Shown here: positions 26,096 through 34,057 of the stretch, in pieces
Position numbering within the stretch: the stretch's first letter is position 1
How the letters are laid out: each line of letters opens with the position of its first letter
Assembly: GCA_934456435.1 (NCBI GenBank)
Contig: CAKSHH010000016.1
Span: 1 to 56,978, forward strand
Direction of reading: 5' to 3'
Origin: an uncultured Eubacteriales bacterium
Lineage (GTDB): Bacteria; Bacillota; Clostridia; Oscillospirales; Acutalibacteraceae
DNA: 56,978 nucleotides
Position numbers and translations under genes: made by a program
Notes under the pieces: generated by a model
Databases searched by the model: none
What the model was told of the DNA's origin: nothing
Seen by the model: the letters and a program-made list of their open reading frames with translations, nothing else

Positions 26096-26785
26096 TAAGA
26101 GTATTTCTTTGTTTGTACCGTAGAAAATGTTGTCGTGACCTGAAATGTACCGACAGAATCGCTCAAATTCATTCCATTCGTCGTTTATATCAAATTCATA
26201 CGAGTGACCCCAAATGTAGAATACGGATTCATAGTTGTTTTCTTCGGAAAGAAACCTGTCGGCAAGCTTATACATATTCTCCCAATCGCGGTGAAAGACC
26301 GACGGATGAAATTCGTAAAGATCACGCTGAAGTGAGAAATCGCCGCTGCAAATTGTTGTTCTCGCGTATTTTATGCCCGTGTTTTCCTCAATTATCTGCG
26401 CAATTCGTGAATTGTAATTCGGGCGGCTTCCCGGATACGCCATACCGACAACCTCACAGCCGCAAAGCTCGCTGAGATTTAATCGGTCGGTTTCAACCTG
26501 ACGTATCACTTCATCTCTTGACATTGCGGTCATATCGGGATGGGTGAGTGTGTGTGCGGCAATTTCGTGTCCCTTATAGATGCCGATAATTTCACTCGGC
26601 GCAACCTTTTTATGGGAGATTTTCTTCCCGCTAATGTCAAGGCTTCCGTCCTTGCCGAGCAGCTCGGAATTGAGGTTGAAGGTTGCTTTCAGTCCGAAAC
26701 GGTCGAGAATCTCGATCAAACGAATATCCTGCGTTACACCGTCGTCATAGCTGAATGTGACGACTTTTTTTTTGCCGTTAAACAT
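26093..26785 (-). CDS. Polysaccharide deacetylase (NodB/CE4) family protein
   Basis: 230 residues. The CE4 metal site is recognisable: FSYDDGVTQD (Asp14, Asp15) and HEIAAHTLTHPDM (His78, His82). No signal peptide or membrane helix, so the enzyme looks cytoplasmic, unlike peptidoglycan deacetylases. The substrate could be a cytosolic N-acetylated sugar or cyclic amide; not determinable. Last gene of the minus-strand operon; it overlaps the folA end by 8 bases. Confidence 0.87.
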   Translation of the reverse strand: MFNGKKKVVTFSYDDGVTQDIRLIEILDRFGLKATFNLNSELLGKDGSLDISGKKISHKKVAPSEIIGIYKGHEIAAHTLTHPDMTAMSRDEVIRQVETDRLNLSELCGCEVVGMAYPGSRPNYNSRIAQIIEENTGIKYARTTICSGDFSLQRDLYEFHPSVFHRDWENMYKLADRFLSEENNYESVFYIWGHSYEFDINDEWNEFERFCRYISGHDNIFYGTNKEILL

Positions 26786-27272
26786 GACTTATCCTCTTAT
26801 AGGTAGTGAATTTAAAAGAAATTCCGTTGTTTTCATGCGCTTGTGAGCACTCGGCAAGCTTCCATTCGCCACTGTTGAGAATCGGAAATTTTGCGTCCGC
26901 TTCCTCGGCAACCGTGTCAACCTGAGTTATAAGCGCGGTATCGCAGTACGGCAGAAGCAAGGCGTATATTTCAGCTCCGCCGATAACATAAACGTCGTCG
27001 GTGTTGTACTCCTTGAGCTTTCGGAGCAGCTCGTCAACACTCGTTACAAATTCCGCACCGTCAACAGAATGTCCGCTGCGCGAAAGTACAATATTGACGC
27101 GGTTTTTTAAAGGCTTCGATCCGGGAAATGACTCAAGCGTTTTTCTGCCCATGACAACAACCTTTCCCGAAGTGGTTTCGCGAAAAAATTTCATATCGTC
27201 TGGCAGGGAAAAGAGAAGTCCGCCCTTATTGCCGATGTTTCGTTCATTGTCAACTGCCGCTATAAGTTTCAT
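26778..27272 (-). CDS. folA: Dihydrofolate reductase
   Basis: 164 residues, normal length. NADPH- and folate-binding motifs: IAAVDNERNIG, LPDDMKFF with the catalytic Asp26, VVMGRKTLESFP, and VYVIGGAEIYALLLPYCD. Regenerates tetrahydrofolate from the dihydrofolate made by ThyA. It lies 9 bases after thyA, the classical thyA-folA order. Confidence 0.95.
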   Translation of the reverse strand: MKLIAAVDNERNIGNKGGLLFSLPDDMKFFRETTSGKVVVMGRKTLESFPGSKPLKNRVNIVLSRSGHSVDGAEFVTSVDELLRKLKEYNTDDVYVIGGAEIYALLLPYCDTALITQVDTVAEEADAKFPILNSGEWKLAECSQAHENNGISFKFTTYKRISHV

Positions 27273-27281
27273 TCGCTCACC

Positions 27282-28127
27282 TCATATTGCAACGGGAATG
27301 TTCTTAATCTGCTCGTGTGTTTCGTAATTGTCAAGGCGGAAATCATCGGTTGTGAACTCGTAGAAATCCTTAATTTCGGGATTTATCCAAAATGTCGGAG
27401 CGGGGAGAGGCTCACGGGTTATAAGCTCCTTTATAAGCGGAATATGCCTGTCGTAGATGTGCGCGTCGGCAATAACATGGACAAATTCGCCGACCTGCAT
27501 ATCGCAAACCTGAGCGAGTATATGCATGAGGACGCTGTACTGGACAACGTTCCAGTTGTTTGCGGTCAGTACGTCCTGGCTTCTCTGGTTGAGTATTCCG
27601 TTGAGAACAAGCTTTCCGTCTTCGCCCTGTGTGACGTTGAATGTCATGCTGTAAGCGCAGGGATAAAGACCCATTTCGCTGAGGTCGTGATGGTTATATA
27701 TGTTCGTCATAATTCGGCGGCTGAAAGGGTTGTTCTTCAGGTCATAAATAACGCGGTCAACCTGGTCAAACATTCCCTCCTTATATTTGTGCTTAACGCC
27801 GAGCTGGTAGCCGTAGGCCTTTCCGATGGAACCGTTTTCATCTGCCCACGAGTCCCATATATGAGAATGAAGATCGTGTATGTTGTTCGATTTTTTCTGC
27901 CAAATCCACAGCAGCTCGTCAACGCATGACTTGAGAGCCGTGCGGCGAAGCGTAAGTGCAGGAAATTCCTTTCTCAGGTCGTAACGGTTTACCACGCAGA
28001 AAAGCTTTTGCGTGTAGGCAGGCGTGCCGTCCGCCCAATGGGGACGTACCTTTTCTCCCTTTGTGTCTGTTCCGTTTTCAAGAATGTTGTTGCACATATC
28101 AATGAAAAGTTTGTCGGCGTAGCTCAT
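27282..28127 (-). CDS. thyA: Thymidylate synthase, B. subtilis ThyA-like type
   Basis: Methylates dUMP to dTMP with methylene-tetrahydrofolate. 281 residues. The catalytic Cys157 lies in LYPCAYSMTF rather than the usual PCH; B. subtilis ThyA likewise carries PCVY. Other landmarks: ELLWIWQKKSN, WDSWADENGSIGKAYGYQLG, NPFSRR, and the dUMP-binding HIYDRHIPLI. It resembles the B. subtilis ThyA subtype over its whole length, including the C-terminal NPEIKDFYEF. Stop of the upstream phosphoesterase gene is 13 bases away. Confidence 0.93.
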   Translation of the reverse strand: MSYADKLFIDMCNNILENGTDTKGEKVRPHWADGTPAYTQKLFCVVNRYDLRKEFPALTLRRTALKSCVDELLWIWQKKSNNIHDLHSHIWDSWADENGSIGKAYGYQLGVKHKYKEGMFDQVDRVIYDLKNNPFSRRIMTNIYNHHDLSEMGLYPCAYSMTFNVTQGEDGKLVLNGILNQRSQDVLTANNWNVVQYSVLMHILAQVCDMQVGEFVHVIADAHIYDRHIPLIKELITREPLPAPTFWINPEIKDFYEFTTDDFRLDNYETHEQIKNIPVAI

Positions 28128-28140
28128 TTTGCAGTCTCCT

Positions 28141-28959
28141 TTATTTTGCTTTAATTGTTATTATTCCGATTTCGGGGCGGTTGAATAACCTTACCGGAGC
28201 AGGGTAGTCGCCGAGTCCGGAGGTTACGAAAATTTCCTTGTTTCCGAGATCATAAAGACCTTTATCGGTCATCTTTCCGGGGTATGTGAGCTTTGGCAGG
28301 ATATATCCGTTGTAATAAACGGGCCCCAGGAAAGGCAGACGAAGCATACCTCCGTGGGTGTCACCGCTGAGAATCAAATCAACTCCGAAGTTGTCAAGTT
28401 CCTCTGTTTCGGGAATGTGTGCCATCAGTATGTTGAACTGTGTGCGGTCAGGCTCGTTAAATTCATGATGCAGGTCAAAGGTCGGTGAAAAATAAACGTT
28501 ATCTATGCCGTAGATGTTTATTTTGCTGCCGTTTACCGTGACGCTTTCTTCCTTGTAGTTCATCAGACTTACGTTTTCAAGCGAGAAAATCTGATCTGCG
28601 TATGCTTGATCGGTGTCGTGGTCGCCCGTTATAACGTATGTTTTTGTGATTGCGGCAAGATTTTTTATAAGGCTGACCGCCGTTTTGATTTGCTCGCTGT
28701 GATTTTGAGTATACATATCGCCGAGAACAAATATCAAATCGGGGTTTTGCCGCTCTATCTTTGCCGTTATTTTTTTATTGTCCTTGCCGAATTTATCTCC
28801 GTGCAGATCGGAAATGACGGCAATTTTGATATCTTCCACGATTTTGTCGCTGAAAACGGTTTTCTCCGTCAGCGTCAGAGAGTAATTGTTGAAATACCAC
28901 ACAAAAATCAGCAGGGCTATAATTATGAACAGACGTGTGCGTTTCCTGCGTTTTTTCAA
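28141..28959 (-). CDS. Membrane-anchored metallophosphoesterase (YkuE/YaeI-like)
   Basis: 272 residues from a TTG start at 28959, chosen because GGAAGTGA lies 5-6 bases upstream and the protein then begins with a basic LKKRRKRTRL before a membrane helix (about 10-23). The calcineurin-like domain outside the membrane has ISDLHGD, LGDMYT, TGDHDTD, MAHIPE and SGDTHGG. Relatives act on UDP-diacylglucosamine or undecaprenyl-linked or other phosphoesters; the substrate here is unknown. First gene of the operon with thyA, folA and the deacetylase. Confidence 0.85.
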   Translation of the reverse strand: MKKRRKRTRLFIIIALLIFVWYFNNYSLTLTEKTVFSDKIVEDIKIAVISDLHGDKFGKDNKKITAKIERQNPDLIFVLGDMYTQNHSEQIKTAVSLIKNLAAITKTYVITGDHDTDQAYADQIFSLENVSLMNYKEESVTVNGSKINIYGIDNVYFSPTFDLHHEFNEPDRTQFNILMAHIPETEELDNFGVDLILSGDTHGGMLRLPFLGPVYYNGYILPKLTYPGKMTDKGLYDLGNKEIFVTSGLGDYPAPVRLFNRPEIGIITIKAK

Positions 28960-28987
28960 ATGATCACTTCCAAATACAGATGTGATT

Positions 28988-29016
28988 ATTATATAACATT
29001 GGCAGGAAAAAAACAA
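28988..29016 (-). promoter_or_regulatory. Promoter of the phosphoesterase-thyA-folA operon
   Basis: Minus strand: TTGTTT (29016-29011), 17-base spacer, TATAAT (28993-28988). The leader to the TTG start is about 25 bases. Confidence 0.7.
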
Positions 29017-29059
29017 CCGAGAATGTAAAAATAATTAGGGTAAGCAGTATGCTTCAAAA

Positions 29060-29088
29060 AAATCCTTGTGAAATGCTCACAAGGATTT
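29060..29088 (-). terminator. Terminator after bofA
   Basis: Perfect 12-bp stem AAATCCTTGTGA with TCACAAGGATTT and a five-base loop; on the minus strand it is followed by a run of T residues (GGATTTTTTTGAAG). Confidence 0.88.
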
Positions 29089-29094
29089 ACAGAA

Positions 29095-29346
29095 TTATAG
29101 GATTATATTGAATACCAGCATCGCAATACAGCCGGGCAGCCCGAAGATTACCGCGGCAGCCGCCGTGTAGGCGTTGAGCGCTATCGTTACTCCTGTCAGA
29201 AGTCCGAGCGCGTTGACCGCAAGCAGGGATATGATTCCCTGAAACGCGGAAATAAACAGGCTTTTAAGAAAACTTCCCTTTTTAAACATTGTAATAATCG
29301 GAACAAGACACAGAAGACACAGAGCGGCAATAACTGCGTATTTCAT
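29095..29346 (-). CDS. bofA: BofA family protein (pro-sigma-K processing inhibitor-like)
   Basis: 83 residues, two membrane helices, ending with the family signature GLLTGVTIALNAYTAAAAVI and FGLPGCIAML. In B. subtilis BofA holds the protease SpoIVFB inactive in the forespore outer membrane until sigma-K is needed. It overlaps the yaaL end by 4 bases, the same neighbours as in B. subtilis (recR-yaaL-bofA). Many Clostridia keep bofA-like genes even where sigma-K control differs, so the exact role is inference. Confidence 0.8.
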   Translation of the reverse strand: MKYAVIAALCLLCLVPIITMFKKGSFLKSLFISAFQGIISLLAVNALGLLTGVTIALNAYTAAAAVIFGLPGCIAMLVFNIIL

Positions 29347-29594
29347 TTCATTTTACCGCCGGGACAGGTTTTGTTGCACAGCCGCTCTGTCTTTGCACGC
29401 TTAACAAGGAAGCTGTATCGCGTCTCCAGCTCTTTCATTCGGTAAATCAACGCCTCAATAACGAGCGGATCGGTTGCCTCGTTGAAGCAGTTGTATGCCG
29501 TGTCAAGCTCCCTGTTCAGTTTTTTCATCGTTTTTACAAGCTCTCTGTCGTGCCGATATGCCTTTGTTGTGTCCGAAAAAATATCAAAAATCAT
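29343..29594 (-). CDS. yaaL: YaaL (DUF2508) family protein
   Basis: 83 residues, mostly helical and charged (DRELVKTMKKLNRELDTAYN, EALIYRMKELETRYSFLV). The start at 29594 is chosen because GGAGG lies 9 bases upstream; an ATG 8 codons earlier is on the other side of that site. Identified by its size, its pattern and its position directly before bofA. Function unknown. Confidence 0.75.
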   Translation of the reverse strand: MIFDIFSDTTKAYRHDRELVKTMKKLNRELDTAYNCFNEATDPLVIEALIYRMKELETRYSFLVKRAKTERLCNKTCPGGKMK

Positions 29595-29619
29595 TTCTTG
29601 TCCCTCCGTTAAATTCATA

Positions 29620-29648
29620 TTGATAAGAGAAAGAAAATATGATAGAAT
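29620..29648 (+). promoter_or_regulatory. Promoter of the flavoprotein-GHL10 unit
   Basis: TTGATA (29620-29625), 17-base spacer, TAGAAT (29643-29648); the start codon is at 29678 with GGAGA (29665-29669). Confidence 0.65.
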
Positions 29649-29677
29649 AAAGCATAAAATTAACGGAGACGGTGCAG

Positions 29678-30877
29678 ATGAAATACGACATTATGATTAT
29701 CGGCGCAGGTGCGTCGGGTCTTGTGGCGGCAATAAGCGCGAAGCGGACTTCACCGCGGAAAAGCGTTGCTGTGCTCGAAGCTCTGCCGAGAGTAGGCAAA
29801 AAAATACTTGCTACCGGCAACGGAAGATGCAACCTGACGAACAAAAACGCCGTCGCCGAGGCTTATTCAAATTCATCCTTTGCCGCACCTGTTCTCAAGG
29901 AATACACAAGCGAAAAGGTAATAGATTTTTTCCGTACGATAGGCGTTATGTGCGTTAATGACGCGGAGGGAAGAGTTTATCCGATGAGCTACACGGCGTC
30001 AACGGTTTTGGACGCTTTGAGAAACGAGGCTCAGCGTCTCGGCGCGGAACTTATATGCGACAGGCATATTGATTCCGTCAAGGCTGTAAACGGCCATTTC
30101 ACCGCCGAGGATATCAAAGCCGACAAGGTCATAATCTGCACGGGCGGAAAGGCGTCTGCGTCACAGGGCTCTGACGGAAGCGGCTATACGATTCTCAAAG
30201 GACTGGGACACCGAATAACCGATGTGCGTCCGGGACTTGTTCAGCTTGTTGTCGATGAGAACACCAAATCTCTGAAAGGCGTCAGAGTTAAGGCTAATGT
30301 AATCCTTGAACAGGACGGAAAAATTGTTGATTCGGCAAAGGGCGAGGTGCTTTTCACGGATTACGGTCTTTCGGGAATTTCGGTTATGGATGTCAGCCGA
30401 AGCGTAAAAAAAGGTAAATATGTATGCCGTATTGATATGCTGCCTGAGTGCGATTTTGTTGAAGCAAAGAATTTTATTCTTTCACTTGAAAAATTAATGC
30501 CGATTGTAAACGCGCTCGGAGGAATGCTACCGAAGAAAGCCACCGAATATGTTTTGAAAAGCTGCGGCATAAACTGTCTGTCGTCGGTCGGCGCTCTCGG
30601 TGAACGAAAAATTGATGAAATAATAAAGAAATCTAAAGCTTTTCCGTTTACGGTCAATTCCACGCGCGGTTTTGCAAATGCACAGATAAGCGTCGGCGGT
30701 GCAAACGTGAATGAGTTTAATCCGACCACTCTTGAATCGAAGCTTGTCAAGGGCTTATACTGTGCGGGCGAGGTGCTCGACGTTGATTCGGTTTGCGGCG
30801 GATTCAATCTACAATGGGCATGGGCAAGCGGACTTGCCGCAGGCAAACACGCGGCGCTTTCCGAAAAGGAGAGGTAA
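29678..30877 (+). CDS. HI0933/BaiN-like FAD-dependent oxidoreductase
   Basis: 399 residues. N-terminal FAD fold IIGAGASGLVAAISA, then RVGKKILATGNGRCNLTN, the central VIICTGGKASASQGSDGSGY, and the C-terminal LYCAGEVLDVDSVCGGFNLQWAWASG. This is the HI0933 (YhiN) family, whose gut member BaiN has been proposed as a bile-acid delta-6 reductase and another member as an RdsA-type enzyme; the substrate here is not predictable. The ATG at 29678 is preferred to a GTG two codons earlier because of the GGAGA spacing. Confidence 0.88.
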   Translation: MKYDIMIIGAGASGLVAAISAKRTSPRKSVAVLEALPRVGKKILATGNGRCNLTNKNAVAEAYSNSSFAAPVLKEYTSEKVIDFFRTIGVMCVNDAEGRVYPMSYTASTVLDALRNEAQRLGAELICDRHIDSVKAVNGHFTAEDIKADKVIICTGGKASASQGSDGSGYTILKGLGHRITDVRPGLVQLVVDENTKSLKGVRVKANVILEQDGKIVDSAKGEVLFTDYGLSGISVMDVSRSVKKGKYVCRIDMLPECDFVEAKNFILSLEKLMPIVNALGGMLPKKATEYVLKSCGINCLSSVGALGERKIDEIIKKSKAFPFTVNSTRGFANAQISVGGANVNEFNPTTLESKLVKGLYCAGEVLDVDSVCGGFNLQWAWASGLAAGKHAALSEKER

Positions 30878-30878
30878 T

Positions 30879-32105
30879 ATGAAACGTATAGCTTGTCTTT
30901 TCCTGATAATGCTAATTCTCGGCGGCTGTTCGTTTGCCGAGAGAAATCAAAGGGTTAAAACAACGGGCAGGGAAATATCCGCTGTCTGGATTTCCTATAA
31001 CGAGCTTTCGATGAAGGACGAAAACGGCGGAGACGAGTATTCGTTCCGCAGTAAAATTTCGGAAATGTTTGACAACTGTGCGGACTATGGCATCAATACC
31101 GTTTTCGCTCAGGTGAGACCGTTTTGTGATGCGATGTATTATTCGGAGATTTTTCCGTGGTCGGCATATTTGACGGGCGAGCAGGGCGAGGGCGTTGACT
31201 ACGATCCGCTGGAAATTATGGTTGAGGAGGCACACGAAAGGGGACTTGCCCTGCACGCGTGGATAAATCCTTTCAGAATTTCCTTTGACAGCGACACGGA
31301 TAAGCTCAGCGACGACAATCCTGCCAAGGAGCTCTTGAACGATAAAGCGGCAAAGGGCAGAGTCGTTTCCGCAGACGGCGGACTCTATTTTTCTCCTGCC
31401 TCAACGGACAATCAGAAGCTCGTTATCGACGGCGTAAGAGAGATAATAAACAATTACGATGTTGACGGAATACATATTGACGATTATTTCTACCCGTCAA
31501 CCGATGAAAGCGTTGACAAGATTTACTATGACGAATACAAGAAAAACGGCGGAAGCCTATATCTTGACAAATGGCGTCTCAATGTGATTTCTTCCTTTGT
31601 TTCGCAAATGTATACTGCGGTGAAATCCGAGGACACCGACTGTGTCTTTTCGATAAGTCCTGCCGGAAATGTCAGCAATAATTACGAGGAAGAGTATGCT
31701 GACGTTGAGCTTTGGTGCTCCGAGCGCGGATATTGTGACTGGATAATTCCGCAGCTCTATTATGGCTTTGAAAGCAGAAAGCTTCCGTTTGACAAAGCGT
31801 GCCGTCAATGGTCGGAGCTTGACAAAAACGGCGCTGTTCGTATGATTTACGGTGTTGCCGCTTACAAGGTGAACGGCGAAAGCGATGAGTTTAAAGCCGG
31901 AAGCGGCATAATCGAAAAGCAAATATCCGTCGCAAATGCAACGGATAATTACGGCGGTATAGCGTTTTTCTCTTACTCTGCACTTGTTGATCCGAAAAAC
32001 AAGTCGGAATTTGCCGGGATAAAATCATCTGTTTTCACCGAATCTACGTCTGAAGAAAAAGGAAATCAGGGTAGCGGGAATACAGAGCAGGAACCAAACG
32101 GCTGA
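30879..32105 (+). CDS. DUF187/GHL10-type glycoside-hydrolase-like lipoprotein
   Basis: 408 residues. Lipoprotein signal with lipobox LGGC (Cys17). The (beta/alpha)8-like GHL10 domain has AVWISYNELS near the start, NTVFAQVRPFCDAMYYSEIFPWS, LALHAWINPFR, DGIHIDDYFYP and the C-terminal YGGIAFFSYSAL. The family (YngK-like) is thought to act on peptidoglycan or related glycans. The start at 30879 is fixed by GGAGAGG (30868-30874), one base after the upstream stop. The last 81 bases overlap a convergent gene. Confidence 0.86.
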   Translation: MKRIACLFLIMLILGGCSFAERNQRVKTTGREISAVWISYNELSMKDENGGDEYSFRSKISEMFDNCADYGINTVFAQVRPFCDAMYYSEIFPWSAYLTGEQGEGVDYDPLEIMVEEAHERGLALHAWINPFRISFDSDTDKLSDDNPAKELLNDKAAKGRVVSADGGLYFSPASTDNQKLVIDGVREIINNYDVDGIHIDDYFYPSTDESVDKIYYDEYKKNGGSLYLDKWRLNVISSFVSQMYTAVKSEDTDCVFSISPAGNVSNNYEEEYADVELWCSERGYCDWIIPQLYYGFESRKLPFDKACRQWSELDKNGAVRMIYGVAAYKVNGESDEFKAGSGIIEKQISVANATDNYGGIAFFSYSALVDPKNKSEFAGIKSSVFTESTSEEKGNQGSGNTEQEPNG

Positions 32106-32417
32106 AAACAGGGGACAGATCTGACCGAGAATGTTGTATTTTTCGTCCGAATAGTCCCAAACCTGCATATTAAGTCCTCGGTTTACGATACAGCCGACGA
32201 CAAACTCAAGTGCGGTTATTATCAGACTGCCGGCGAGACAGCGCAGAATCAGACTGCGTGTTTTCATCTTTATGTTCGTGATGTAAATAATCAACAGAGC
32301 AAAACCGCCGGTTAATGTCATCGTCCAATGTGTAAAGCCGCGGAATATAACCTCGATTAGGCTGTAAATTATTCCGCCTGTGCCGAAAACGATTAAGTAT
32401 TCTTTTACTTTGTCCAT
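32025..32417 (-). CDS. Four-helix membrane protein, putative ABC-transporter type IV (PF06541-like)
   Basis: 130 residues with four predicted membrane helices and the family-like motif VWDYSDEKYNILGQICPLFSAVWF before the last helix, split here as VWDYSDEKYNILGQ and onward. The start at 32417 follows AGGTGA at good spacing. Despite the family name, no transport activity is established. Its 3' end overlaps the convergent GHL10 gene by 81 bases, which is more than usual for tail-to-tail genes. Confidence 0.75.
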   Translation of the reverse strand: MDKVKEYLIVFGTGGIIYSLIEVIFRGFTHWTMTLTGGFALLIIYITNIKMKTRSLILRCLAGSLIITALEFVVGCIVNRGLNMQVWDYSDEKYNILGQICPLFSAVWFLLCIPATLISFFFRRRFGENR

Positions 32418-32452
32418 AATATCACCTATATTATGATAACCACAGAGAATAA

Positions 32453-32483
32453 AAAGAAGCACCCTTTTTTCAGGTGCTTCTTT
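32453..32483 (-). terminator. Hairpin upstream of the four-helix membrane protein gene
   Basis: An 11-bp stem AAAGAAGCACC (32453-32463) with GGTGCTTCTTT (32473-32483). Read on the minus strand it is followed by TTTTTATT, a terminator-like tail, but it lies upstream of the minus-strand gene. It may block stray minus-strand transcription or act as an attenuator. Confidence 0.45.
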
Positions 32484-32506
32484 CCATAAATGTTCAGGCG
32501 ATTCTA

Positions 32507-32535
32507 TTGACAAAATTCAAAAAAACGGATACCAT
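32507..32535 (+). promoter_or_regulatory. Promoter of the flippase gene
   Basis: TTGACA (32507-32512), 17-base spacer, TACCAT (32530-32535); AAGGA lies before the ATG at 32566. Confidence 0.6.
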
Positions 32536-32565
32536 AAAATATATAAAAAGCAAAGGAAAAAGTTA

Positions 32566-33990
32566 ATGGACAGATACGGTAAACTTGCAAAAAATACAAT
32601 GCTTATAAGCGTCGGTGTGCTGACTTCAAAGCTGATCGTTTATTTGATGGTCAGATTCTACACCGGATATCTCACCCCTGCGGAGTACGGCGACGCCGAC
32701 CTGATCAGTCAGACGGCAAATCTCCTTTTCCCCGTGGTGTCGCTGGGAATTACGGACGGCGTTTTCAGATTCGCAATCAACAGAACAAAGGAACGCGACA
32801 AAGTCTTTTCTTCGGGCGGAGCGATTATTTTACTCGGAGCTCTTGCTATGCTTGTGAGCGCGCCGTTTTTGAAGCCTTTGCTTGATGACAAAATCGACGT
32901 GACGGCAGTTTTTCTCTACACGGCTGCGGCGTGTGTCCATTCTTTGTGCAGTCAGTTTGTTCGGGCAATCGGAAACACAAGACTGTTTGCCTTGCAGGGA
33001 ATTTTAAACACATTTCTTGTTGTTACGCTTAATATTATTTTCCTTGCTGTCCTCGGACTCGGAATAGACGGATATGTTTATTCGATTATTATTGCCGATA
33101 CTCTGTGTGCGATTTATATTTTCCTGAGGGAAAAGCTGTGGAGATTCGTAACCGTAAAGCTTGATGCCCGCCTTATTAAGAATATGCTCAAGTACAGTAT
33201 TCCGCTCATTCCGACCGGAATTTTCTGGTGGATAACATCTGTTTCCGACAGATATATGATAAACTGGATGGTCGGAAGCACGGCGAACGGAATCTATACA
33301 ATGGCGTGCAAGCTTCCCACTGCGATAATTCTGCTTTCCGGAGCGTTCAGCGATGCATGGCAATATTCAGCGGTCAGCGAACGCAAGGACGGGGAGGCAA
33401 GCGAGTATAAAACGTTCTTCTCCGACGGCTGGCTTTCTTTCCAGGGAATAATGTTTTTCGGATGCAGTATCGTTATCGCTCTCGCAAAGCCGGGTATAAG
33501 GCTGCTTGCGGCGGCGGAATATTTTTCGGCTTATGAATATGTGCCGCTTCTCTGCTGTGCGATGGTTTTTTCTTCTTTTGCAACATTTATGGGCAGTACG
33601 TTCCTTGTTCTCAAGCGAAGCAAGCTTTCGTTTATCACATCAATGGTCGGCGCCGTTGCAAATATAATCCTCAATTTGATTCTTATACCGCGCTTTGAGA
33701 TATACGGTGCGGCAGTTGCAACGTTTGCAAGCTACTTCATTGTTTTTGTAATAAGAGCTTTTGCCGCGGAGAGACTGGTCGAGTTCAAGATGTATACCGT
33801 GAGACTTCTCATTTGCAGCGCTTTAATAGTTATGCAAACCGTTTGCACATATTTTGATTTGAAGTATCTTGTGCTTATCAACATTGCGGCGGTTATAGTC
33901 ACAACGGCAATCTACGGCAAAACGTTTTATAACGTTGCCGCAAGGGTACTGAAAGCCTTGAAATTGAGAAAGTCGGAAGCAAACGACTGA
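32566..33990 (+). CDS. MATE/Wzx-like polysaccharide flippase (oligosaccharide flippase family)
   Basis: 474 residues with about 12-14 membrane helices and no large soluble domain. N-terminal MDRYGKLAKNTMLISVGVLTSK and the YTGYLTPAEYGDADLI motif are typical of the Wzx/polysaccharide-biosynthesis family that flips lipid-linked sugars across the membrane. A single gene with its own promoter and terminator, away from the glycosyltransferase cluster 12 kb downstream, so its partner glycan is unclear. Confidence 0.88.
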   Translation: MDRYGKLAKNTMLISVGVLTSKLIVYLMVRFYTGYLTPAEYGDADLISQTANLLFPVVSLGITDGVFRFAINRTKERDKVFSSGGAIILLGALAMLVSAPFLKPLLDDKIDVTAVFLYTAAACVHSLCSQFVRAIGNTRLFALQGILNTFLVVTLNIIFLAVLGLGIDGYVYSIIIADTLCAIYIFLREKLWRFVTVKLDARLIKNMLKYSIPLIPTGIFWWITSVSDRYMINWMVGSTANGIYTMACKLPTAIILLSGAFSDAWQYSAVSERKDGEASEYKTFFSDGWLSFQGIMFFGCSIVIALAKPGIRLLAAAEYFSAYEYVPLLCCAMVFSSFATFMGSTFLVLKRSKLSFITSMVGAVANIILNLILIPRFEIYGAAVATFASYFIVFVIRAFAAERLVEFKMYTVRLLICSALIVMQTVCTYFDLKYLVLINIAAVIVTTAIYGKTFYNVAARVLKALKLRKSEAND

Positions 33991-33999
33991 TTTGAATTA

Positions 34000-34047
34000 A
34001 AAAAAGGCTGTCGTGATAGGAAAAATCCTGTCGCGACAGCCTTTTTT
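34000..34047. terminator. Bidirectional terminator
   Basis: Long stem AAAAAAGGCTGTCG...GATAGG with CCTGTCGCGACAGCCTTTTTT around an A-rich loop; T runs flank both sides. Lies between the convergent flippase and ADP-ribosylglycohydrolase genes. Confidence 0.9.
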
Positions 34048-34057
34048 ATTGAATGAT

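Noticed and set aside
32025..32105. Interpreting the convergent overlap as a pseudogene or frameshift
   Set aside because: Both reading frames are intact with normal starts and family-like lengths, so a true overlap is more likely.
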